Assembly: GCA_002704915.1 (NCBI GenBank)
Contig: PAIP01000032.1
Location: 1 to 64,000 of the forward strand
DNA length: 64,000 bases
Direction: 5' to 3'
DNA from: Parvularcula sp.
GTDB taxonomy: Bacteria > Pseudomonadota > Alphaproteobacteria > Caulobacterales > Parvularculaceae
The position numbers were made by a program, and so were the translations under genes. Within the stretch, counting starts at the first letter, position 1, and each line of letters starts with the position of its first letter. This document shows, piece after piece, positions 16,474-25,472 of the stretch. Below the pieces are notes generated by a model that made no database searches, was not told where the DNA came from, and saw only the letters and a program-made list of their open reading frames with translations.

Positions 16474-17502
16474 TTATTCGTCGTTTTTCAGTTCGATGCC
16501 CGGCTCCAGCGGTTCCGGTTCCGCCGGCATGGAGGCCCGTGTCACCGGAGCCGCTTCCATGAGCGCGACAGGCGCCTTGTCGGCGTCTTCTTTTTCTTGC
16601 TTGGGCTCTTCCTGAAGCTGCGGCTTCGTCGAGGGCGCAGACGGAGAAGGCGAAAGCGGCGCAGACGGGACATCTTCGAAATTCGGCGTTTCCACATCGC
16701 CGGCTGCATACTGATCCCAATAGGCGGGCTGGTTCATGAGCTGGCGATAAACATCGATATTGTTGTCAGCGACCAAGGGCGGCAGGTCGGAACGGGCGAG
16801 ACGTTCAGCCTCGCGCATTTCGCCGGAGAGGGCGAGCACGAGCGCGAGGTTCTGGCGCACGCGCGAGTCGGCGCCGGCATTGGTTGCGGCCTGACGCAAG
16901 GTTGCGCGGGCCAGCGAAAGATTGCCGTCAAGCGCGTAGGAGAGGCCTTTATTATTCAGCACCATGACATCGCCGGGCGACATGGCGAGCGCGCGGTCGT
17001 AAATCACACGCGCCTGGTCATGTTCGCCGATCTGGTCGAGCGCCACGCCATAAGCGGACATGGCGCGCCAGTCTGTGGGCGATTTCGCCACAGCCGTTTC
17101 GAGATAACGAACCGCTTCAAAGGCGCGGCCGCTCTCCACGAGCACCTTGCCATATTCAAGATTAACATCGCCGTTATCCGGATGGGCGGCGGCGGTCTTT
17201 TGCATGACGCTGACGGCTTCTTCGTTGGAGCTGATTTTGCGCAAGGCTTTTGAGAAATTGACAGCGACCGCGGGATCGGACTGGTCTGTGTTGTACCGCG
17301 TGCCCCAAAACGCCGCGGCGGCGATGGGGTCCATGCCTTCATCGCCGGCCGGCGATGAATAAACGCCGATGGCGTCGCGATAATCGCCATTGCCGACGCC
17401 GGCGGCGGCGGTTGTTTTCTGCACGGATGCGCAGGCAGGCAGCAGAATAGCCGCGCCAGCGGCAATCGCGTATTTCGTTGCAAGCTTGGATGCGGTAAGC
17501 AT
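16474..17502 (-). CDS. TPR-repeat lipoprotein (TadD-like)
   Basis: The protein has 342 residues from the ATG at 17502, chosen because GAGG lies 8 bases upstream and a lipoprotein signal follows (hydrophobic segment ending LLPAC, Cys near 24). Several tetratricopeptide repeats cover about residues 75-245 (GDVNLEYGKVLVESGRAFEAV, WRAMSAYGVALDQIGEHDQA, NNKGLSYALDGNLSLARATL). The tail from about 265 is rich in Pro, Ser and Glu. The pattern resembles TadD, the pilotin-like lipoprotein of Flp pilus systems, but no tad genes are in view. An earlier in-frame start would add 30 residues before the signal. Confidence 0.82.
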   Translation of the reverse strand: MLTASKLATKYAIAAGAAILLPACASVQKTTAAAGVGNGDYRDAIGVYSSPAGDEGMDPIAAAAFWGTRYNTDQSDPAVAVNFSKALRKISSNEEAVSVMQKTAAAHPDNGDVNLEYGKVLVESGRAFEAVRYLETAVAKSPTDWRAMSAYGVALDQIGEHDQARVIYDRALAMSPGDVMVLNNKGLSYALDGNLSLARATLRQAATNAGADSRVRQNLALVLALSGEMREAERLARSDLPPLVADNNIDVYRQLMNQPAYWDQYAAGDVETPNFEDVPSAPLSPSPSAPSTKPQLQEEPKQEKEDADKAPVALMEAAPVTRASMPAEPEPLEPGIELKNDE

Positions 17503-17631
17503 GAGTCGCGCCTCGATGAATTCCATTGACGGATCGCGCGGATAGTGACGGAAGGAATTCAATAAAGGCTTAACCGTATGCTTAATGTGCAATCTAACGC
17601 GGTTCTGACTTGGTAAGTTAACGGATTATTC

Positions 17632-18999
17632 ATGGCCCCTCATCTGTTAAACGACTATGAACAAGCGGCTGCAAATGCCGCAACAAAGATCTATCTCGTA
17701 GAAGACGGAGCGCTCGACGATAGCGATGCGCCCGCGGCGCTGAAGCAGCTTGCTCGCGCCAACGGATTTAACGGTGAAGCCGGCGCCGTGCTCTCCAATG
17801 GCGAGGCTGTGCTTCTCGGCGTGGGGGACAAGAGCGATCCGTTCATTACGGCGGCGGCCGCCGAAAAACTTGTCGAGGGCGAGTATGTCTTCGCCGGCTC
17901 ATTCGACAAAACCGCGGCCGACCTTGCGGTGCTGGGCTGGCTCCTCGGGGGATACCGTTTCGACCGCTACAAACAGCAAAAGCCTGCGCTCGCCCGGCTT
18001 GTGGCGCCGGAGAATGCGGACGCTGCCGCCATGCGCCGTGCGGCGCAATCGGTTTTCCTGGTGCGCGATCTCGTCAATACGCCGGCGGGCGACATGGGGC
18101 CGGCGGCGCTGGAACAGGCGGCGCGCAATCTCGCCATGGAGATGGGCGCGCAGATCGAGACGATCGTGGGCGACGAACTTCTCGGAAATAACTTTCCGAT
18201 GATTCATGCAGTGGGGCGCGCCGCCAAAGGCGCGCCGCGCCTGATCGACATGCGCTGGGGCGACGCTGGCGCGCCAAAACTGACGCTTGTCGGCAAGGGA
18301 GTGACCTTCGATTCCGGGGGGCTCAACATCAAGGGCGGCGCCGGAATGGCCCTGATGAAAAAAGACATGGGCGGCAGCGCCCATTGCCTCGGGCTCGCCC
18401 GCCTGATCATGGAAGCCGGCCTCAAAGTGCGCCTCAGGGTTCTGATACCGGCGGTGGAGAACGCCATTTCCGGCGACGCGTTCCGGCCGGGGGACATTCT
18501 GCAAAGCCGGCAGGGCCTCTCCGTGGAAATCGGCAATACCGATGCGGAAGGTCGTCTTATCCTGGCGGATGCGCTGACCTATGGCGGGGAAGAGGAGCCC
18601 GACCTGATGATCTCCCTTGCGACGCTGACCGGTGCGGCTCGCGTGGCGCTTGGGCCCGAGCTTGCGCCTTTTTATTGCGATGATGGCGATCTGGTTGAGG
18701 CGCTGGAAAAGGCGGCCGAGAAGACTGCCGATCCGGTGTGGCGGATGCCGCTCTGGCGCGGATATGAATCCATGCTCTCCTCGCAGATCGCCGATGTGAA
18801 CCACATTTCGGGGGGCAGCTTTGCGGGGTCGGTGACGGCGGCGCTCTTTTTGAAGAAATTTGCGGGCGAAGCCGCGCGCTGGATGCATTTCGACCTTTAC
18901 GCCTGGCGGCCGAAAGCCGCGCCGGGCAGGCCCCAGGGCGGCGAGGCCCAGGCGATTCGCGCGCTCTTTGAGGTGCTTGAGGGGCGCTATGGCGCATGA
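17632..18999 (+). CDS. Leucyl aminopeptidase family protein (M17)
   Basis: This 455-residue cytoplasmic protein contains the M17 catalytic half from about residue 215: LVGKGVTFDSGGLNIKGGAGMALMKKDMGG with the metal-binding Lys and Asp, and the signature NTDAEGRLILADAL near 303-316. The N-terminal part (1-160) is the variable domain. The enzyme removes N-terminal residues from peptides with two metal ions. It is divergent from the TPR lipoprotein and is followed 76 bases later by a MarR regulator in the same direction. Length is near the 450-500 usual for the family. Confidence 0.95.
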   Translation: MAPHLLNDYEQAAANAATKIYLVEDGALDDSDAPAALKQLARANGFNGEAGAVLSNGEAVLLGVGDKSDPFITAAAAEKLVEGEYVFAGSFDKTAADLAVLGWLLGGYRFDRYKQQKPALARLVAPENADAAAMRRAAQSVFLVRDLVNTPAGDMGPAALEQAARNLAMEMGAQIETIVGDELLGNNFPMIHAVGRAAKGAPRLIDMRWGDAGAPKLTLVGKGVTFDSGGLNIKGGAGMALMKKDMGGSAHCLGLARLIMEAGLKVRLRVLIPAVENAISGDAFRPGDILQSRQGLSVEIGNTDAEGRLILADALTYGGEEEPDLMISLATLTGAARVALGPELAPFYCDDGDLVEALEKAAEKTADPVWRMPLWRGYESMLSSQIADVNHISGGSFAGSVTAALFLKKFAGEAARWMHFDLYAWRPKAAPGRPQGGEAQAIRALFEVLEGRYGA

Positions 19000-19075
19000 T
19001 TCGGCCTTGCCCTTTTCGGGCGAACGGTTGCAAGCATAAGGCTTCGTTTCAAAGGGCAGGGCGACAGGCCGAGCA

Positions 19076-19429
19076 ATGGCGTCGACGGATATCTTAACAA
19101 GCTGGCGGGAAGTGATGTGCGACGCGGTGCGAGCCGACGGCCCGGACCTTTCCATGCGCCAATGGTCAATCCTGTTGACCGTCTATCTGCGTCCCGGCCC
19201 GCATACGGTGCGCGCGCTCGCCCGGGATCTGAACGTGCCGAAACCGGCGATCTCCCGCGCCCTCGATGCGTTGTCGATCCTCGGCTTTGTGAAACGGGTG
19301 CGTGACGGCAAGGACAAGCGCATCGTGATTGTCCAGAAGACGGCGGAAGGCGCCATCTATCTCGACAGCTTTTCGCGTCTTGTTGAGACGCACACGGAAG
19401 ATGCGCCGCTTGGCGCCATGTATGGTTGA
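19076..19429 (+). CDS. MarR family transcriptional regulator
   Basis: This 117-residue protein contains a winged helix at about residues 26-95: MRQWSILLTVYLRPGPHTVRALARDLNVPKPAISRALDALSILGFVKRVRDGKDKR, the classic MarR recognition helix and wing (DxRD/K-type). It is shorter than typical MarR proteins (about 140-150), because the C-terminal dimer helix is short. It follows the aminopeptidase gene by 76 bases and is followed by a strong hairpin. The target is unknown. Confidence 0.88.
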   Translation: MASTDILTSWREVMCDAVRADGPDLSMRQWSILLTVYLRPGPHTVRALARDLNVPKPAISRALDALSILGFVKRVRDGKDKRIVIVQKTAEGAIYLDSFSRLVETHTEDAPLGAMYG

Positions 19430-19433
19430 TCGG

Positions 19434-19462
19434 TTTCCGCCGCGGGGATTGCGCGGCGGAAA
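19434..19462 (+). terminator. Hairpin after the MarR gene
   Basis: TTTCCGCCGCG at 19434-19444 and CGCGGCGGAAA at 19452-19462 form a perfect 11-bp stem with a 7-base loop. No T-run follows, but a second small palindrome (GGTTTCGCGAAACC) begins just downstream. Confidence 0.6.
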
Positions 19463-19599
19463 GGGTTTCGCGAAACCTGCGGTCTCCCGTCTCTGCTCTC
19501 ACATCCCTGGCTGTCACGTCCGGCGCTACATGGTTCGCGTTCTGAGGGTTTCGGCGTCGGGTCTTTCCCGTCATGCGCGCCGTGCATGGGGCGTGGAAG

Positions 19600-19671
19600 G
19601 CGATCATCCCTAAGCCGGCGACGAAGGAAGAACGCACGCGTCCACGCGTGGTCACGCCGGGATAAGATCGC
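19600..19671. repeat. Imperfect intergenic palindrome
   Basis: The outer arms GCGATC-ATCCC (19600-19610) and GGGATAAGATCGC (19659-19671) are complementary except for a two-base bulge, and the centre contains a second pairing around CACGCGT-CCACGCGTG. The build resembles REP-type intergenic repeats. Confidence 0.5.
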
Positions 19672-19785
19672 CATCACACAATCTGTCTTGCGCGCCCAAT
19701 CGGCGGGCGCGTTCCGGGCCGCGCCGCTCTTTTGATGCGCGCGGCGGCTGAAACCCTGCGCGGCGAAAGGAGGTCCGAGATGGCG

Positions 19786-19829
19786 GGAGCAGAAAATGCC
19801 AAATGGCGCCACATCGGCCGCAACGCCAG
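19786..19829 (+). repeat. Dispersed 44-bp repeat, copy A
   Basis: The 44 bases match 30045-30088 (opposite strand) at 42 positions, with the first 31 identical. The element begins GGAGCAGAAAATGCC and ends AACGCCAG. Both copies lie in gaps downstream of genes. Confidence 0.8.
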
Positions 19830-19917
19830 CAAAACCGGGCTGTTTTTAGAACGCAAAAGTCAAAAGCGCCGATTGTTTCATGGGCGGCGGGCGCCGCTCG
19901 CAGAAGCCGGACCGGTC

Positions 19918-20883
19918 TCAGGGAAGGTCCGCGATCTTGACGCCCGCAAGATGGGCGGCGCCGTCTTTCAGTTCCACGGGCGCCGTCAGCTTGCCGCCCG
20001 CGGCGATGCTCGCCAGCGTCAGCGATGCGGCGGCGCTGTCCGCATCTTCTTCGCTCATGGCGCCGGCTTGTGCGAGCAAACGGATGAAAGGGGCGGGCGC
20101 GATGATTTCGGTTTTCAACGCGCCTTCCGGTCGGCCGTCCCGGTCGAGCGCCAGAACGCCAGCGGCGGCGAAGCGCGCTTCCTCAAGCTGTGCGAAAAAG
20201 CTGTTGACCTGAAGCGCGCCGCCCGCCTGTCGCCATGTCGCAGCATTGGCGAGCGCGTAAGTTTTGCTTACCGCCAGTGCCGTTTGCAGCTTGTCGAGCC
20301 TGATGGCGGCGTCCTCTATGTTCGCCCGCATCTGTGTCGCCATCAAAGTCAGTGTTGTATTCTCAGCGTCATCGGGGGCGAGGTCCAGCACCAGACTTCC
20401 AAGCGATGCAGTGGCGCCGTCTTCCTCTCGCCGCGCCTTCGCGCCGCCGATGGTTGTCGCGAAAACCCAGTCGCGTTTTTTGTCATTGGCGATAGACACG
20501 CGAAAATCATCGGCATTCACGCGCCAGCGGCCAGCGCCATCCAAGAAGACTTCCTGTTCGCTGCGCGTTGAAAAAATCAGCTTGTTGAGATCGTAAGGCA
20601 GCGCGTCGATGGTCAGGCGGTCTGTTCGCCAATCCCATGCGCCGGGCGAAGCGATATGCGGTTCGTCTATGTGAAGGCGCAGGAAAAACGGAAAGCCGTC
20701 GGTTTTGAGCGCGCCATGGGAGACATCGAAACCCGCAGCGCGCTGATCTTCCACCCACTCGCCGACGGCAGTTTTCATTTCGGAGGCGCCATAGCGCCAA
20801 AGCATGAAATAGGCGACGAAGATGACAGCAGCGACAGTCCACGGAATATAGAACCAGCGATGATATGCTTTTCCTTCAGCCAT
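19918..20883 (-). CDS. DUF2125 domain-containing protein
   Basis: The protein has 321 residues from the ATG at 20883, preferred over an upstream start because it overlaps the plsC stop in ATGGCTGA. One N-terminal membrane segment (about 12-30) is followed by a periplasmic domain with the DUF2125 features: VGEWVEDQRAAGFDVSHGALKTDGFPFFLRLHIDEP and long beta-strand stretches to the end. The family is alphaproteobacterial and of unknown function, with a beta-rich fold related to envelope proteins. It is the last gene of a minus-strand group with plsC and a YdcF protein. Confidence 0.85.
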   Translation of the reverse strand: MAEGKAYHRWFYIPWTVAAVIFVAYFMLWRYGASEMKTAVGEWVEDQRAAGFDVSHGALKTDGFPFFLRLHIDEPHIASPGAWDWRTDRLTIDALPYDLNKLIFSTRSEQEVFLDGAGRWRVNADDFRVSIANDKKRDWVFATTIGGAKARREEDGATASLGSLVLDLAPDDAENTTLTLMATQMRANIEDAAIRLDKLQTALAVSKTYALANAATWRQAGGALQVNSFFAQLEEARFAAAGVLALDRDGRPEGALKTEIIAPAPFIRLLAQAGAMSEEDADSAAASLTLASIAAGGKLTAPVELKDGAAHLAGVKIADLP

Positions 20884-21604
20884 GAGGCGGCCCCTTTGCA
20901 ACCGCCAGATCGGGCCGCGCGTTTTCGAGCCTCGCGGCGAGGGTGTCTAGAAACTCTTTCCGGTCGAGCCCGGGCGGAATTGCGGGAAGAATGCGCAAGG
21001 TGATGACGCCGGGAATTTTTTCGCCGCCCGGATGACGCCAGAAGCGGCCGCTGTCATGGGCGACAGGCGTGCAGGGCGCGCCCGTTGTTGCATAGATGCC
21101 GGCGACGCCCGGCTGGAATTTCCGCGTTTCGCCCGGCTTCAGCCGGGTGCCTTCGGGGAAAATGATGATCTGTTCGCCGGCGTCAGTGTGTTTTTTCGCT
21201 TCGCGCGTCATGGCGCGCAACGCCTTTGCGCCGCCCTTCCTGTCGACTGCGATATTGCCGGCGGCGCCTGCCCACCAGCCATAAACAGGGATGCGCAAAA
21301 GCTCTTTTTTCAGGATCATGACGGGATTGGGCGCCAATGCGTAAAGCGCGATTGTCTCCCACTGGGATTGGTGATTGGCGGCGATGAGTGCGCCGCCCTG
21401 CGGCATGTTTTCCGCGCCTTCAACCTTGAAGGAAACGCCTGCGATTTGATGGAGACCGAACAAGGCGAGGCGCGACCAGAGCTTGACGGTTCCGCGCGCC
21501 GCCCTGCGGCCGAACAGGATCAGGGGAAGGCAGGCAATGCCCATGACTGCGATGGTCATGACAAGGTAGACCGAAAAAACCGCAGAGCGGATGCTCGTCA
21601 TCAT
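20876..21604 (-). CDS. plsC: 1-acylglycerol-3-phosphate acyltransferase (PlsC)
   Basis: This 242-residue protein has an N-terminal membrane segment (about 8-30), the acyltransferase motif NHQSQWE near residues 77-83 (an H-x4-E variant common in this class, in place of H-x4-D) and FPEGTR near 150-155. It adds the second acyl chain to lysophosphatidic acid at the inner membrane. Its stop overlaps the DUF2125 start by eight bases and it follows the YdcF gene by three bases, so the three genes form an operon for envelope lipid work. Confidence 0.93.
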   Translation of the reverse strand: MMTSIRSAVFSVYLVMTIAVMGIACLPLILFGRRAARGTVKLWSRLALFGLHQIAGVSFKVEGAENMPQGGALIAANHQSQWETIALYALAPNPVMILKKELLRIPVYGWWAGAAGNIAVDRKGGAKALRAMTREAKKHTDAGEQIIIFPEGTRLKPGETRKFQPGVAGIYATTGAPCTPVAHDSGRFWRHPGGEKIPGVITLRILPAIPPGLDRKEFLDTLAARLENARPDLAVAKGPPHG

Positions 21605-21607
21605 GCC

Positions 21608-22192
21608 TTAAAGGCCGCCGCCAGGAACAAAAGCCTTGATGCGCGCCAGCAGAAATTTCGTGTATTCGCCCGCGAGCTTCAATGTCGCATTGAGCGAATC
21701 GGGGCGGCCCTTTTCATCGAGATAGCCGGACCGCACAACGTAAGGTGTGATCGTGGCGCCGCGCATGCGCGCGCGGGTGACGGCCATGGCGCGCGGCATG
21801 TGATAGTCCGACGTCACGAGCACGATATCCGTAAAATTATGACTCGTCGCCCAGGCGCGCAGTTCGCCGGCATTGCCTTCCGTAGTGAGCGCGTCGCGGC
21901 CGAGATCGACGCAGCAGTCGAAGCGCTCTTTCGGACCGATCCAGAATTCCGACAGGCGCGCCGCCGAAGTGTCAGGATGGACGCCTGAGATCAACAGCCG
22001 TTCACCGGCGCCGTCTGCAAAAATCGCCATGGCTGAGGAAATGCGGACCCCGCCGCCGCCGGTATAGACAACGATCCCATGCGGCCCCTTGGGAACGCCA
22101 GCCGAGGGTTGAGGCAGGGACCCGATAAAAACGACGAGGCCGCCCGCCCAGAGGAGCGCCGTCGCGATAAAAACAACAAACAGCCGTCTCAC
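21608..22192 (-). CDS. YdcF/ElyC family (DUF218) membrane protein
   Basis: This 194-residue protein has a short N-terminal membrane segment (about 4-24), then the DUF218 core: IVVYTGGGGVRISSAMAIF near 40-58, LLISGVHPDT near 66-75, the TEGNAGELRAWATSHNFTDIVLVTSDYHMPRAM stretch near 104-136 and a C-terminal Arg-rich part. Members of this family (ElyC, SanA, YdcF) are linked to envelope and peptidoglycan maintenance. It starts an operon with plsC and the DUF2125 gene, 91 bases after ftsX. Confidence 0.88.
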   Translation of the reverse strand: MRRLFVVFIATALLWAGGLVVFIGSLPQPSAGVPKGPHGIVVYTGGGGVRISSAMAIFADGAGERLLISGVHPDTSAARLSEFWIGPKERFDCCVDLGRDALTTEGNAGELRAWATSHNFTDIVLVTSDYHMPRAMAVTRARMRGATITPYVVRSGYLDEKGRPDSLNATLKLAGEYTKFLLARIKAFVPGGGL

Positions 22193-22283
22193 GCCAGAAT
22201 CCGTCTTAATATCCGTTCAAAAGATCAGCCCGGATGCGAGCTTAACCGATGGGCCCGCGCCGCGCCATCGCGCAGATCGGGGT

Positions 22284-23237
22284 TTAATATTGTTTGCTCA
22301 AGGTTTTCAAAACCGTAAGCCGGGCCGTCAGGGCGGTGACGAGGCAGGTCGCCGCCGGCGCCGCCGCCAGCCACAAGATCATCCAGCCGCCGAGGCGCAG
22401 GGAAGGCAGGAAATTGTCCGCCGCGCCTCCGGCCCGGACCGCCAGCCCCGCCAGAACAAGCGCCGCCAGCGCCGCGACAAGACCGATCAGCGCGCCTCTG
22501 AGGCCGAGAATAAAGAACCGTCGCTGCACTTCGGCGGCGATAAATCCGTCCGTGGCGCCCACGAGATGCAGCACCGAGACGATCTCGTGATTGGCGGCGA
22601 GCCCGGCGCGGGAGGCGAAAATCGAGATGGCGCAGGCCGCTCCCATAACCAGAATGAAGACGCCGAAGGCCATGGCCTGGCCTGAGCGGGCGGCGCCGGA
22701 AAGACGGTCGTGCCAGCGTGCGTGATCGTCAAGCGTTGCGCCGGGCGCCGCCGTTGTGAGGCGGTTCCGCAAAAGATCGAGATTGTCGCGCAAGGCCGGG
22801 GCAGCTTTCACTTCAATGATCGCGGGAATGGTGAGGAAGGCCGCCGCGTTCCCTTCTCCCAGCCAGGGATCGAGCAGTTCGGCCGTTTCTTCCCGGCTTT
22901 TTTCTTTTGCTTCCAGGACGCCGTCGGTTTCATTGAGGACGCGCAGAACCGCGTCGACGCCGCTCTCGATGTCGGCGGGGCTCGCGCCTTTCACCTGGAC
23001 AGTGATTTCCGAACGCAACGCAGATGTCCATTCGCTGGTGGCGCGGTTCACCATGAGGAGCGACGCCATGGCCAGCACGGCGAGAAACGACATGACGGCG
23101 ATGACGGCGGTCAGCGGCGCGCCGGCGGCGCCGGCTTCAGGCAGCAACGGCGCCGCCCGACGGCGAAAGAGGCCACGACGCGGCGGCGCCTGGATATTTT
23201 CCGCCTCATCCGTTTCATAGTCGTTCGCCTGCGTCAT
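22284..23237 (-). CDS. ftsX: Cell division protein FtsX
   Basis: This 317-residue protein has the FtsX plan: a cytoplasmic N-terminus rich in Arg, one membrane span (about 42-64), a periplasmic domain (about 66-180) and three further spans in the C-terminal half (about 185-300). With FtsE it forms the ABC-type complex at the septum that activates peptidoglycan hydrolases. The start lies one base after the ftsE stop. Length and spans are normal for the family. Confidence 0.93.
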   Translation of the reverse strand: MTQANDYETDEAENIQAPPRRGLFRRRAAPLLPEAGAAGAPLTAVIAVMSFLAVLAMASLLMVNRATSEWTSALRSEITVQVKGASPADIESGVDAVLRVLNETDGVLEAKEKSREETAELLDPWLGEGNAAAFLTIPAIIEVKAAPALRDNLDLLRNRLTTAAPGATLDDHARWHDRLSGAARSGQAMAFGVFILVMGAACAISIFASRAGLAANHEIVSVLHLVGATDGFIAAEVQRRFFILGLRGALIGLVAALAALVLAGLAVRAGGAADNFLPSLRLGGWMILWLAAAPAATCLVTALTARLTVLKTLSKQY

Positions 23238-23238
23238 G

Positions 23239-23946
23239 TTATGCAGCGCCTCCCGCGCCGGCGCTGCGGGTCACCTTGCCATTGGCGATCCTCAAGACAG
23301 GCTTGCCGATAGATTGGACGAGGTGAAGGTCGTGAGTCGCCACGATAACGGCGGCGCCGAGTTTATTAAGCTCTACGAATAATTTCATAATGCGTTCGCC
23401 CATCGCCGGGTCCACATTGCCCGTGGGCTCGTCCGCGAGAATCAAATCCGGTTTTGAAACCAGTGCTCGCGCCAGTGCGACGCGCTGTTTCTCGCCTCCC
23501 GACAAGGTCGGGGGATTGGCGTGCATTCGGTCGCCCAGCCCCACCCAATTTAAGAGTTCGCTTACGTCTTCCCGATATTGGTTTTGGTTAACGCCGGCGA
23601 CTTTCATAGGCAGCGCCACATTTTCATAGGCCGTGAGATGATCGAGGAGACGGAATTCCTGGAAGACGACGCCAATACGCCGGCGCAGCGCAGGCAACGC
23701 TTCGCGCGGCGCCTCTGCGGCGTTTTCTCCGAACAGGAAAAAGCGCCCTCGCGTCGGCTTGTGCGCCAGATAAATCAGCTTGAGCAGCGACGTTTTCCCG
23801 GCGCCGGACGGTCCGGTGAGAAAGCGGAACTCCCCTTCCTTAAGCGTCATGGTGACATCGGTCAGGGTTTCGGGCGCATCCTCATAGGCAAGGCCGGCTT
23901 TCTCGAACCTGACGATTTCCCGGTTGTCGTGTCTGACGGCTTCCAT
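23239..23946 (-). CDS. ftsE: Cell division ATP-binding protein FtsE
   Basis: The protein has 235 residues from the ATG at 23946, which has AGGA 5 bases upstream; an earlier in-frame start adds 20 unlikely residues. Walker A is LTGPSGAGKTSLL near 43-55, the ABC signature LSGGEKQRVALARAL near 146-160 and Walker B LILADEPTGNVDP near 167-179. It couples ATP use to FtsX and peptidoglycan hydrolase activation during division. It is divergent from a zinc-ribbon membrane protein, a common alphaproteobacterial arrangement. Confidence 0.95.
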   Translation of the reverse strand: MEAVRHDNREIVRFEKAGLAYEDAPETLTDVTMTLKEGEFRFLTGPSGAGKTSLLKLIYLAHKPTRGRFFLFGENAAEAPREALPALRRRIGVVFQEFRLLDHLTAYENVALPMKVAGVNQNQYREDVSELLNWVGLGDRMHANPPTLSGGEKQRVALARALVSKPDLILADEPTGNVDPAMGERIMKLFVELNKLGAAVIVATHDLHLVQSIGKPVLRIANGKVTRSAGAGGAA

Positions 23947-24026
23947 GGCGATCCTGTTGCAGCGCGCTGGCGCTCGCTGACCCGCGCGCCGCATCACCGC
24001 GAACACATAAACGATTCTGGCCTCAC

Positions 24027-25388
24027 ATGATAATCACCTGCCCCGATTGCGCCACGCGATACGATGTCGACGATGAGCGGTTTTCCCCAAATGGCCGCTC
24101 CGTTCGCTGTTCGGCCTGCGGCGAGAGCTGGTTCGTGCCAGCGCCGGAGCTTCTGGATGTGGAGCCCCTCGACAAGGAACCGCCAAAACGCCGGGCCAGC
24201 GACGATCCCCGCGAGGAGGACCGCGCGGAGAAGGGGCCGGAGGCGCGGCCATGGATGAAAGTCGGCGTGCCCGAGAGCGAGGGACGCGACGGCCGGGAGC
24301 GCGAGAAGTCCGCCCGCCGCGACTGGCGCGAAGATGACGGGCCGGACCGTCAGGAAAGGCGCAGTTCCGAACGGGCAGTCGATGACCGTCGCATCGAGCA
24401 TGACGATATCGATGACGACGATGATGCGCTGTTCGACACGCCAGCTTCCCGCAGGGGCCGCGATGAAGCGTCGCGCACAGGCAAAGCCGATGAAGAGCCG
24501 GCCGGCAAGGGCTGGCGCAAGGGGCGTCAGTTCGTTGTCGAGGATGATGAAGACGAGCACGAGCGGCGTCCGTTTTTCGCCCGCAAGCGTGAGGAAAGAC
24601 GCGAGACGCGCGAATCGCTGCGGTTCGCCGATGAAGAGCCGGACGACTTCGAAGAAGACGACTATAACGCCGTCCATGGCGTCGTCGATGCAGACTGGGA
24701 AGATGTCGACGAAGAAGAGGATCGCTCGCGAGGCTTCGGGCGCAAGGTTCGCGCCGAGCGGCGGCGGGCGACGGCGCTGGCGCGCATGGAAGATGTGAGG
24801 TCGATCGATCCCGAGGACCTTGATGAGGAGTTTTTCGCGTCCTTGCGCGTAACGCCGCGCGAGCTTGAAAAGGCGATCAGCAAAGCCCGCAGGCGCGCCG
24901 AAGCGCGCGAGAAAAATCGTCTTACGCCGCTGCGGTTTCTTGGCTGGGCGGTATGGGTCATCGTCATTTTCGGCGTCGCCTATGGCGTTTTTTTCTATCG
25001 CGATGAAATCGTGAAAGTCGCGCCGAAAGCCGCCGACGCCTATGCCGTTATTGGCATCGAAGCCAATCCTTATGGCCTCGCCATAGAAAATGTGCGCCAT
25101 CGTCTCGCCATGTCGACGGGCGGGCCCACCATCGAAATCACCGGCAATCTGCGGAATGAAACCGGCGAGGCTGTCTCTGCGCCCTTGTTGCAGGCTGAGG
25201 CGCTCGGCGCACGCGGAGAACTCTTGGCGCGCTGGACATTCGCCGCCGATCAGGCGGAGGTCGGCCCCGGTGGCATGGCCGATTTCATGACGCGCGCGCC
25301 GGCGCCGGATGGCGTCGCCGAAGTGGCCCTTTCCTTTGCGCCGGAAAAAAGCGTTCTGGAATCGCTGATGCCGCGCAGCGGCGAATAA
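24027..25388 (+). CDS. Zinc-ribbon (MJ0042-type) membrane protein, DUF3426-like tail
   Basis: This 453-residue protein starts with a zinc ribbon (CPDC near 5-8 and CSAC near 29-32). A long, highly charged region follows (about 45-290, rich in Asp, Glu and Arg), then a membrane segment (about 309-331, LGWAVWVIVIFGVAYGVFFY) and a periplasmic C-terminal domain like DUF3426 (GPTIEITGNLRNETGEAVSAPLL). Proteins of this build sit next to ftsE in many alphaproteobacteria and are divergent from it. The function is unknown. The central region is low-complexity and probably disordered. Confidence 0.82.
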   Translation: MIITCPDCATRYDVDDERFSPNGRSVRCSACGESWFVPAPELLDVEPLDKEPPKRRASDDPREEDRAEKGPEARPWMKVGVPESEGRDGREREKSARRDWREDDGPDRQERRSSERAVDDRRIEHDDIDDDDDALFDTPASRRGRDEASRTGKADEEPAGKGWRKGRQFVVEDDEDEHERRPFFARKREERRETRESLRFADEEPDDFEEDDYNAVHGVVDADWEDVDEEEDRSRGFGRKVRAERRRATALARMEDVRSIDPEDLDEEFFASLRVTPRELEKAISKARRRAEAREKNRLTPLRFLGWAVWVIVIFGVAYGVFFYRDEIVKVAPKAADAYAVIGIEANPYGLAIENVRHRLAMSTGGPTIEITGNLRNETGEAVSAPLLQAEALGARGELLARWTFAADQAEVGPGGMADFMTRAPAPDGVAEVALSFAPEKSVLESLMPRSGE

Positions 25389-25472
25389 CCTCATCGAAGA
25401 TGTGCGCGGCTGGCGCAGCGCCGGAAATGATTCTATGAGCAGTGCCGTAGCAAAGACGGCAGACCGGCATTC

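Larger units (their letters stand above)
19463..19917. other. Intergenic region without a supported gene
   Basis: This stretch lies between the convergent MarR and DUF2125 genes. It holds a long imperfect palindrome at 19600-19671 (arms GCGATCATCCC and GGGATAAGATCGC around an inner CACGCGT/ACGCGTG pair) and one copy of a dispersed 44-bp repeat at 19786-19829. Open frames here have no recognisable features. Confidence 0.6.

Noticed and set aside
16474-17502. TadD as part of a Flp pilus locus
   Set aside because: The TPR lipoprotein resembles TadD but no other tad or cpa genes are in the window, so no pilus system is claimed.
17899-19155. Long open frame of 418 residues on the minus strand over the aminopeptidase gene
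   Set aside because: It has no recognisable features, is rich in Arg and Pro, and lies opposite a clear M17 enzyme. It is a GC-rich shadow frame.
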